From Chrysomallon squamiferum (lineage: Eukaryota; Mollusca; Gastropoda; Neomphalida; Peltospiridae): DNA of 17,500 nucleotides. The translations under genes and the position numbers were made by a program. The first letter of the stretch is position 1. Each line of letters begins with the position of its first letter. The stretch is from positions 4,586,565 to 4,604,064 of the forward strand of contig CM022671.1 in assembly GCA_012295275.1 (NCBI GenBank). Direction: 5' to 3'. The notes under the pieces were generated by a model. The model saw nothing but the letters and a program-made list of their open reading frames with translations, was not told where the DNA came from and searched no databases. Shown piece after piece: positions 1 through 10,379 of this stretch.

Positions 1-64
1 AGACGACTAACAAATGAACAATAAATTATGTGTTGTATTTTATTTTATCTTTTTTTTTTTCCAG

Positions 65-239
65 ATGAATCGAATGATATTCATGTACGGGGTAAATCAA
101 CAGCAATTATGTAAAAAAAAAAAAAAAAAAATTTGAAAATGGTTTCCGAAGTAACAGGTTCCTGTCGACTACTTTGAAGTCTCTTCTCGAAGATGTTGAA
201 AATTCGATCCGTAAGAAATACTGGAATAACATTTCTTAA
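65..239 (+). CDS. Possible last exon of a plus-strand gene entering from the left
   Basis: A T-rich acceptor (TTTTTTTTTTTCCAG, ending at 64) precedes complex, CpG-containing sequence in an AT-rich region. Two readings compete. One encodes ESNDIHVRGKSTAIM and stops at TAA 112-114. The other, in a different frame after a 19-A run (113-131), encodes FENGFRSNRFLSTTLKSLLE and on to KKYWNNIS, stopping at 237. The second looks protein-like, but the frame change across the A-run is unexplained (assembly slip, or one of the readings is chance). No family recognised. Confidence 0.28.
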
Positions 240-465
240 ATGTGTAGCTATAAAAGAAAACTGCAAAGTGCTTTAATGATGAAGATCTTGATGAATATAT
301 ATTATTGTTGATGATGGTATTTGTGTTGTGGATGTTGATGCATATGTGATAATTTAATTTTGTTACATAAAAATGGAAAGGAATGAAATCCATTGTTCAT
401 GAAATTTGGTGTTGTTGATAATGATGGCTACATCGTTGTATTGTAGATTTATTTATTTATCATTC

Positions 466-508
<43 letters not shown>

Positions 509-667
509 TATTTTGTTGTGTTTTAAACATAAATATGCATTCACACATACACAAAAAATAGCTGTAATTTGACCACTTTATGGTAGCATTTTATGCTATC
601 TTATAAAACTGTGTTTTACTTGCATTAAACACTTTAAGTTTTCATACATTATTGATATTGATATTAA

Positions 668-726
<59 letters not shown>

Positions 727-1069
727 GAGAGAAAAAAGTGGAATAAATATTTTGATCTATAATGGCCATCCCATTTGTTTCTGTAATTCTTTTGTTTTTC
801 TTGTTTCTTATTATTTTCTTTATTTACTAGAATAAAACGAATATATTTATGTTCTTTTCTTATTTTTTTACATTGCTTCCTTGTTTTTCTTGGCATTTTA
901 GACCTGTTTTGTGGTACCTTTTAATTAATTTATTAGATCACTGCTTTTTTATATTTCAGTTAATTTTTACTGGAATTAATTTGCTATTGTAAAGTGCTTG
1001 ACAGATGTTTCATAGTAATTGTAAGTATTTTATTACAGAAATAATAATAACAAGGTTGATAATCACATG

Positions 1070-1072
<3 letters not shown>

Positions 1073-1107
<35 letters not shown>

Positions 1108-1187
1108 TGAGAGTGAGAGAGAGAGAGAGAGTGTGTGTGTGTGTGTGTGAGTGAATGAATGTATGTATGTTTTTTTTTTTTTTTTTT
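1073..1187. repeat. Compound (GA)n-(GT)n-(GAAT/GTAT)n-poly(T) microsatellite
   Basis: About 60 nt of GA with GTGA interruptions passes into GTGTGT, then ATGT and a 17-T run. Confidence 0.9.
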
Positions 1188-1924
1188 AAATATAATTTCG
1201 ACACTGCTAGAAATTTGAATATGAAAATCAAAATGGGAAACAAATTTTAAAATTTGCCTGGTTTTTATTTATTATTTATAATAATAACAGTAATATCAAC
1301 ATTATTATTATTATTATTAACAGAAAATGTAGACTTAATAATTAGTAACTGCTATAAATCATTAAAATAGGAATAAAACATGTTTGATAAATCATTTTAT
1401 ATAGCTTATACAATGTAAAATAAGTGTCTGTTATTATGGTGGAAATTAAAAACTATTTACGAACTGTAAATGGAGGAATTAATAACTATGAACTGTAATG
1501 GAGAAATTTGAACAACTTAAAAAATAAATGTGTGTTTAAACAGATATATTTGTATTTGACAACCTTTATATATATACATATATTTCACAACCTTTGAATA
1601 ATAACAATAAAATGTAAAGGCTATGTTGTTTTTTTACATAAAAAAATACAAGTATCAAAGATATAAATTATCAACATAAATAAAAACAGAAAAAGAAAAG
1701 TTTAAATTAAACAAAAAGAGATATAAAAAAAAAACTGCAGTATAATTATTAGGAATGGATAAATAACAAAAGTTAATAATAATAATAACAATAATGATAA
1801 TAATAATAATCAAAATATAACAAAAACAACATTTAACAATAACTAATAATATAACAATAATACAGTGTAATAATAACAATGACAATAATAATTTAAGAAC
1901 AAAAATAAGGAATCTTAAATATTC

Positions 1925-1925
<1 letters not shown>

Positions 1926-1961
<36 letters not shown>
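1926..1961. repeat. (AT)n microsatellite
   Basis: About 18 uninterrupted TA units; self-complementary. Confidence 0.9.
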
Positions 1962-1965
<4 letters not shown>

Positions 1966-2240
1966 ATATTTCTAAATTTGCATAGATTTACAAATTACAC
2001 CTTTCCCTTAAAACTATAAATTTATAAAAATGTAAAATTTACATAACCCAAATGTGCATTAAAAAAAATAATAACAATAAACAAAAAATAAAATAAAATG
2101 TATTAATAATTTGCATAAATGTATTATAAGCAGTAACTTTTAAATGAATTTTCATACCTTAAATATTGTTAAAAACAAATAGTAAGAAAGTAAATTTATG
2201 AAATTATAAAATTTGAAACAAACTGAATTATACTCTAAAC

Positions 2241-2520
2241 CAGTTTTTCTTAAACTGGTGAATGGGTGACTAATGGTGAATGAAGTAAGAGGGTGAATTA
2301 ACAAGTGACTGATATTTTATGACAAAATTTCAAAGCCAAATGACCAAAAAATAATTTAAAAAGCACAGCACTTGAATTACATAAATTTACAATTAAAATG
2401 ATAAAAATATTTCTATAAATTTATTGCAAGCCATATATTTTAGAAACTATGGATACAACAACATCTGTATAAAATAAAAATATCAGCTGAATATATAAAA
2501 ATAGACTTTGAGACAAACTG
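2241..2520. mobile_element. hAT-like MITE remnant
   Basis: The left end CAGTTTTTCTTAAACTGGTG closely resembles hAT terminal inverted repeats (CAGTGTTTCTCAAACTGG type) and also forms a perfect 8-bp hairpin with flanking AC. The right end, TTTGAGACAAACTG at 2507-2520, is an imperfect reverse complement. The left flank CTCTAAAC resembles the hAT 8-bp target consensus NTCTAGAN, but the right flank CTACACCT matches it poorly. No transposase is present. Confidence 0.4.
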
Positions 2521-3092
2521 CTACACCTTGAATTGTGTTACAGTTACAAGATGACTATCCTGAAAATGGCACAAGTCTGCCGGAACAAGAATATTTTCAT
2601 CTACAGTTTATTAATCATGAAAATTAATGTTTGAATTTGCAGACACAAATACCTTCTGTATCTAATCAACATTGAAAAAGTTAAAAAAAAAAAAAAAAAA
2701 AAATGTTGTGCAGTTTAAGTTAAAGCATGATACACAAAAGAGTCAAAATTTTTAAATTGAACAGTAAAAAATATTGTACTGGTATTGTACAACAGAAAAC
2801 AAAATATTTCTGATTATACATTATCATTCTCTCTCTGTAGATATAAACATACTGATAAATATATAAAAGTATTTATGCACATACGTGCGCACACACACAT
2901 ATATATAAATATATATATTTAATAAATTTTGATTAATGACAGTATCAAAAAATGGAATAAAACATCTTCATTTTACTTTCAATAGTGGAAAGTAACATTT
3001 TAAAAATTCATGTATCACAACACAATTATTTCACAACAACTATTTCACAACCGACTGGTATAATATGAAGAGTTGGAAAAAGTTTTTCTTTC

Positions 3093-3130
3093 TCTCACAC
3101 ACCCACACACCTTCTCTCTCTCTGTTTATT
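3093..3130 (-). terminator. Poly(A) signal and GU-rich element of the JmjC-TPR gene
   Basis: On the minus strand AATAAA (plus TTTATT, 3130-3125) is followed 10-35 nt later by a GGTGTGTGGGTGTGTG element (plus 3093-3114). This is the classical AATAAA plus GU-rich layout. It implies a 3' UTR of about 500 nt (3612 to about 3110), which includes a (GTT)n run at 3469-3444. Confidence 0.55.
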
Positions 3131-3612
3131 GTTTTATTGTTTGTCTGTCTGTCTAGATCTGTCTCTCTCACATTTACACACAGACCCCAAAACACATCAC
3201 ACAACACTCTGTCCTCTTTCTCACATATAAATATAAAATTCAGGTTAAAAATCATTATCAAAAATGTGATTTCTTTGACTGCTATCATCACTCTTTGCTG
3301 TTAATAAAGTACCATAACAAGATGTATTGAAACAAGAAACTGCAGTGAGTTCCCAATGTTACTCATGAACTCATAATGTTACATCTTACAGAAAAATATA
3401 AACTCTCCAAAATCACTCATAAACAAAAACTCCAAAATAAATAAACAACAACAACAACAACAACAACAATAATCACCTTAAACTGACACATATGGAAAAG
3501 GAAGCTGCTTTGAACTCCATCTGCGCTTAAAAAACAACAAAATAGTTATTAAAATAAACAATAAAAGAGAGACAAGTTTAACTAAATTAATTTAAATTAA
3601 ACACTTGTTATT

Positions 3613-3738
3613 TCACTGGTACTGGAAATGTTTCAGTCTTTGTTTCGTGCTCTCTGCAGCTCTGTGATCTCCCAACTGTTTTTCACATTCCAACAGCCAC
3701 ACAAGAAACTGTTTTTCATTGGGCTTCAGATCAAATCC
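3613..3738 (-). CDS. JMJD8-like: JmjC-TPR gene, last coding exon 9 (residues 434-474) and stop
   Basis: 126 nt including TGA at 3615-3613. Acceptor TTATTTTACAG|GGA. Encodes GFDLKPNEKQFLVWLLECEK and then a helical tail ending HFQYQ. 'FDLKPN' closes TPR 3 begun in exon 8, and the remainder looks like a fourth, divergent TPR or capping helix. There is no KDEL-type retention signal at the C-terminus. Confidence 0.88.
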   Translation of the reverse strand, partial: GFDLKPNEKQFLVWLLECEKQLGDHRAAESTKQRLKHFQYQ

Positions 3739-5080
3739 CTGTAAAATAAAACAACTAAAAAATAAATAAATAAATAAAACAACTAAAAATATATAGTAAA
3801 AATAATTAAAAACTTTTTTTTTTTAAATTAATAAATAAATTAAAAAACAAATAAATGCCAATTTTCCTTTTTCATTTCTAAGATTAAAAACAATAAGAAA
3901 AATAGCAATTAATAAAAATGACACAAAGTTAATAATTACTAATGCTAAATAAATAAAAAATAAGATAAAATAAAATAATAAAAATAAATAAAAATAAAAA
4001 TTAATAAAAATAAAAATAAGTAAATAAATAAAACTGAATATTAATTTCAGTAATAATTATTTATCTTTATATGTATTTCACACAGACCTAAAGACTTACA
4101 AATACACACTGACATGTGTACTTACAATAAAACACTAAAACAAAGAAAAACATATTTAGAACACAAGCATGAACAGACACACACATACATATAATGTATA
4201 CTACACAGTGTGTTCCAGAACATTTGTAATAATAATAATAATAAATAATAATTTACATACACATGTACATGTATACACAGTAGATCTAATTTTACTATCT
4301 GCACCAAAAATCTACAACAAACAAATTTAATCAAAAAATTTGATTCAGCTACCAACTACTAATAAAAATATTGATATTACCAGCACATAAGTAACTAAAT
4401 TATTCTTAACATCAATATTCTAGTATATTATCAACATATTAGTAACAAAATTATTCTTTTTATCAATACACTGGTATCCAAAATGTTTGTTTAAATGATA
4501 CCAAAAAAAAATAAAAAATAAAAAGGAAAACAAAACAGAAAATCTATTCACCATAATTTCTCTTTTATTCTGGCCAAAAAATATCAAATATATTCCAAAC
4601 CAATCGACGACATATTTTTCTTGTATTTTTTATTTTGTATTTAGAGATCTGATTTTATTAATAATTTTACCTTCCTGAAGAGAGATGCAGCCTCTGAGAA
4701 TCTGCTCTGTCTGAAGAGAAATGAACCATACTGAGCATACACGTCCCACGCATTTCGATTCTGACGCATGGCAACCAGAAACATTTTCTCAGCATCTTCA
4801 ATTTCTCCTCTCTGGGAAATAATAAAAAAAATAAAAAATAAAAAATAATGATTAGGTTTGTGCAAGCTGCGGGTGTATGTTTTATTTTATTATTATTTTT
4901 TATTGCTATATTGTTGTTATGTTAATATTGTTTGACCATCTTCATCATCAGTATTATTTTACTTTTATTAATTTATTATTATTTCATTTATTATTATTAT
5001 TATGATTGTTTTATTATTATAATTATTATTGCTTTATTATTTATTTATTATCATTATCATCATGATCATTATTATTATTT

Positions 5081-5157
<77 letters not shown>

Positions 5158-6080
5158 CATTATTATTATTAGCTAACATTATGATATTAGATAAAAACAG
5201 AATGCATGGTCTTTATATGGGTCACATATTCTGGATAAGGGATCCACAAGCTGTATTTTAAACTTTTAATATAATTATGCACACATATCATTATTATTAT
5301 TATTATTTAAAAGGATTGGTTATCTGTGACTATCCTAGATATAATTTGCAGTAAGATTTTTTAACAGATGAAGTAAAATTCTTGTAATCCAAAGTGAAAT
5401 TAATAGTTGCAGAATCCTAGTAAGGCAATGACCCTTAAAAAATCAATCAACCAGTTCAAATTTAGATAATTGTAATATTAGAGAAACTATGTAAGTAAGT
5501 AAACAAGTAAATAGGTAAATACATAAGTAAGTATGTAAGTTAGTAGATAAATAAGTAAGTAAATAAGTAAATAGGTAAATACATAAGTAAGTATGTAAAT
5601 TAGTAGATAAATAAGTAAATAAGTAAAAAGTTAAATAAGTGAATAAACAAATGAGTATGTAAGTAAGTAAGAAAGTAAATAAATAAATAAATAAATAAAT
5701 AGGTAAATAAAAATAAAAATAAAAAGGTAAATAAATAAATAAATAAAAAGGTCTATAAATAAATAAATAAATAAATAAAAAGCTAAATAAATATAAAAAT
5801 AAATAAATAAATAAAAAGGTAAATAAATAAATAAATAAATAAATAAACAGATAAATAAATAAGTAAATTACCAGAGATAAAAAGTTAGCCAGGTTGATTC
5901 GTGCTACAAGAAACAAGGGGTCTCGTTCTAGCGCGCGTTCTGTGTAATAAATTCCTTCATCTGGTTGTTTCAAATGTTCAAACAGAACAGCACCCAAACG
6001 CATCTCCCATTCCGAGTTCTCTGTAATAATAATCATGATAATGATTATAACTGTTGTTGTTGTTGTTGTTACTATTATTA

Positions 6081-6126
<46 letters not shown>

Positions 6127-6303
6127 GATGATTATTATTGTTGTTCTTTTTCTACTTCTTCTTCTTCTTATTATTATAGTTATTGCTATTGATATTGATA
6201 TTGTCATTGTCATTATTATTGTTATTGTTGTTGTTTTGTTTATTATTAATATTATCATTCTTCTTCTTCTTCTTCTTCTTCTTATTATTATTATTATTAT
6301 TAT

Positions 6304-6341
<38 letters not shown>

Positions 6342-8183
6342 CAATTATTACTGTTCTTCTTGTTACTGTTATTGTTATTATTATTACTACTACTACATCT
6401 CTATCACTACTACTTCTACTTTACTACTACTGCTACTACTACAACTACTACTACTACTACTACTACTTTACTAGTACTACTGCTACTATTACTACTAATA
6501 ATACCACTAATACTTCTATTTAACATTCTATATGTATATATTTTTGACAGAAAGAACTGTGTGTATCACACTATATTTGAGAAAATTGACAGTTTTCAGT
6601 GAAACTGTAACACACAATGTATATTTGATGTGACTGCAATAAAGGAGTGGTCTCATCTTGTAAGTTTGGTTATTTTATCATTTGTCTGTATACTAACTGC
6701 AGTTTGTGTTGTCCTTATAGTTATATATTTATCTTAGATATATATGTCTTCATTTATTTATTTCATACATTATTTATTTCTTTTATCTTATTTGATAAAT
6801 TTTATTATTATTTTTATTTATTTATTTATTTATTTATTTTTAGATATTCGTTTGTATTTTCAAATATTTTCTTAGTTCAGAGGTTTATTTATTGATTTAT
6901 TTAGTAACTGTTCCATTTAAAATTAGGATTCTAATAAAATGATTAAAATGTAAAAAATGGCAATAATGATCAAATATAAATTTGACACTGAAAACCAACA
7001 TGAAAACAAAGACTAACATGAAATATAAACACAGATTCTCTTATGCATGTACATAAAAATGAACACATACACACAAGACATAAAGAGTATCTCTCTCTCT
7101 CTCTCTCTCTCGCTCTCTCACACATACTTACTTTCTCTCTTTCTCACATACACACACACACAAACTTAGATATAAATTCAAATACATACATACATACATA
7201 CATACAGAAACACATAGACATGTATAGACACATAAATACACACACATACACACAAAATGTAAAGAATATAAATTTAATACCAGGTAAAAGCTGATGAAGT
7301 TTTTTGATGATTTCAAATCTTTTTTCTATCACACTTCTGTCTGTCTCACTCTGCTGACTTAGTTGGTTTTCTGAAAAAAAAAAAATAAAATAAATAATTA
7401 ATGAAAGAAAGAAAGAAAGAAAGAAACGAACTAAAATCATTAATAAAAATAACAAATAAATATAAAGTTAAAAATTAAAAAAAAAAAAATAAATAAATAA
7501 ATAAATAAATAAATAAAACAACTAAAAATACATAGTAAACATAATTAACAATGATTTAAAAAAATAAAAATAAAAATTAATAAATAAATGACAATTTTCC
7601 TTTTTAATTTCTAAGATAAAAACAATAATAAAAAACAGCAATTAATAAAAACAACAACAATAATAAATTAATAATTACTGATGATGAAAAATAAATAAAA
7701 TTCAGACTATTTTTGTTGAAACTTTACAGAAAAACACATTACTATCACTACTACTACAAGTTCAGTCATTAATACTTCTACCACAACTATTACTACTACT
7801 ATGACTATACCACTAACACTACAACTACCACTACTACTACTAATAATAATAATGCTAAAAACAATAATAAACAAGCATTATAATAACAACCAAAGAAATG
7901 CTTTATTACTACAAACCTTCGTACTGTAATTTCATCTCTGGCAGTGTGGCATCCTTTTTCTGAATTCCAATGGCAATTGTATCCCCAATGTTTATAGTAC
8001 CATGATACATCCCTTCTGGCTACAATAAAGAGAAATATCAGTTGTATCCATCCATCCATCCATCCATCCATCCATCCATCCATACATACATAATACATAC
8101 ATACACACATACATACATACACACTCACACATATACATATGTACATACACACACACACACATACATACATACATGTGTGTATG

Positions 8184-8271
<88 letters not shown>

Positions 8272-8597
8272 CAGAGAGAGAGAGAGAGAGACTTCGTGAG
8301 ACACTTACAACATATATTATCTCCCCTGCCTGCTGCACACACTCACTGGGTTTGAGGTGTTTGGAAAGTTCTGGGTAAACGTTTGTAAACCAGTCTAGCT
8401 GAGAGTAGCCTGGATTCACACCTATTTAAACGTAGTTTACAGACATTTACACATATTTAGTACTTTGTGGTTGTAAACATAATGGTTGTGTTGTGTAGTT
8501 AATATATATATTTTTTTTCATTTAAGAAAAAAGAAGAAGAAAAGAAGAAAAGTTAATAATGTAATATATAAATCTGAGTGAGTGAGTGTGTGAGAGA

Positions 8598-8678
<81 letters not shown>

Positions 8679-10348
8679 GAAAACCAAAATCAAATTAATT
8701 AATTTTTAAGAAAACATATAAAATGATTCTGGTTTTTGCATCTATTTTTAAAAAAAAAATTAATTCCATTTAACTGTAAAATTTATAAATCCTTCAAATG
8801 TATATACAGATCTGTTAATCAAATAATCAAATTACCACCAGGTGGTGCTGTTTGCTGAGAATAGAGAAACCAGCGTTTGGCACCATAAATAACTCCATTC
8901 CAAGCCTCTGCATGATTGTGGAAAGACACCCCGCTTCCAGAACTTCCAAGGAAAAAAAAACTATCATCTTTATCTTCCTGTAATACAATTTAAAAATATT
9001 TATTAGACTGAATGTTTCTTTCATATCCATTATCTATTTTTTTATTTATTTATTTATTTACTTATAAGCTAATATTTCCTTGTTTTAAATCCATGCTGAA
9101 TCAAAACTATACCTTAAAAAAAAAATTTTGTTTTATATTTATATATATATTATACTAATTTAATGTATCAAAATTTACTCATTTTTATTTTTTTATTTAT
9201 TTATTTATTTATTGTTTCTGTCTTTAAATAAACAGTAAAACAAACAAAAATGGCTTAAAAGGAAAAAAAAAAATTCATATGTATATCAGTGATTTGATCC
9301 TAAGACTTTTCATTCCCTGTTATTCTACACCAAAAAATTCTTTCTTCTTCTTCTTTAAAAAAAAAAAAATGGAATGCCTAAACAAATTCTTGAAAAAAAA
9401 ACACAGAAGCACAAAACTAAATGTTCTATTTGTTCAGGTGTCTGTGTTTTAGAACTGTCTGTCTGTAATAGAAAGGTGTCTGCTTTTGACAGGTTTGCTA
9501 GTTACATTAACTCTACTCACATCAACTTGAAGATACGTCGGCAGTCTTAAAGTTTCCAGAAGATTTGATGATTCAATGAATGCTCGATCAAACACATAGC
9601 TAAAACAGACAGTAACTGAATACATTCAATAACTTATAATTTATAACACACAAACAGACACACACACACACACACACATCCATCCATCCATCCATCTGTC
9701 CATCTGTCTATCTGTCTATCTATGGAGATATATTTTAGCATTTATGATAGAGCTGTATTATTACACAGTAAAGATATTTATGACTTTAGGTTTAAAATGT
9801 AAAATAACAATTTTAATGTTATTCCTTCTTAATTTTTAATTTTTTAATTTTTTTATTTATTTATTTATTTAGCTCCCCCCTCTGCACACCACTGAATACA
9901 AGGAAATAGTAAGTTAATAAGAGAATAAGATTTAATAAGTCTAAACATGTATTTCTTAATGTTTTATATACAGCTTATACAGATAATCTGCAGGATATTT
10001 TATATAATATTTCTAATAATTTTGTTCATGGTAAATCATTTGATGATTATAACATGTCATCATTTCGGAAGCTCACAAAATGTCTCAGATTTCAGTATTT
10101 TGGACAAAGGATCCTGAACCTGTGTTATTTTTATTTCCCCTTAAAACCAACATTCATTTGTAAGTAAATATAAACAAACTGTATTTACAACATACAACTT
10201 CAACAAGAAATGGATAAAACAAGTATTTGAATACATATTTAAATGCTTTAGACAAATCTTTATCAAAATAATTCTGACAAATATATTTATCTACAAATCT
10301 TTATATTTTAATATAAAATAAATAAATAATATATATACACACACGCAA

Positions 10349-10379
<31 letters not shown>

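Larger units (their letters stand above)
240..3090. other. Non-coding AT-rich region with microsatellites
   Basis: Contains (TTA)n 469-500 plus (TA)n to 511, (AAT)n 672-725, (GA)n/(GT)n 1073-1160 followed by a T-run, (AT)n 1926-1961 and an A-run 2683-2701. The hAT-like remnant lies at 2241-2520. Apart from these I see no gene. Confidence 0.6.

Noticed and set aside
81-266. Minus-strand frame IATHLRNVIPVFLTDRIF...
   Set aside because: Opposite strand of the candidate plus-strand exon; it ends in poly-Phe from the A-run and has no donor or acceptor in phase. Not excluded absolutely.
3065-3304. Overlapping frames on both strands rich in Ser/Leu/Thr/His or Arg/Glu
   Set aside because: CT/CA-rich sequence around the poly(A) region of the JmjC-TPR gene; no splice signals or homology.
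5965-6602. Three overlapping plus-strand frames rich in Tyr, Ile, Leu, Ser, Thr
   Set aside because: They are triplet microsatellites translated in three frames; exon 7 and its acceptor lie on the other strand.
8042-8419. Frames containing SLSLSL, YIYIYI, REREREREs and DGWMDGWM
   Set aside because: The (GA)n, (TA)n and (ATCC)n microsatellite of intron 4; only the ends belong to exons 4 and 5.
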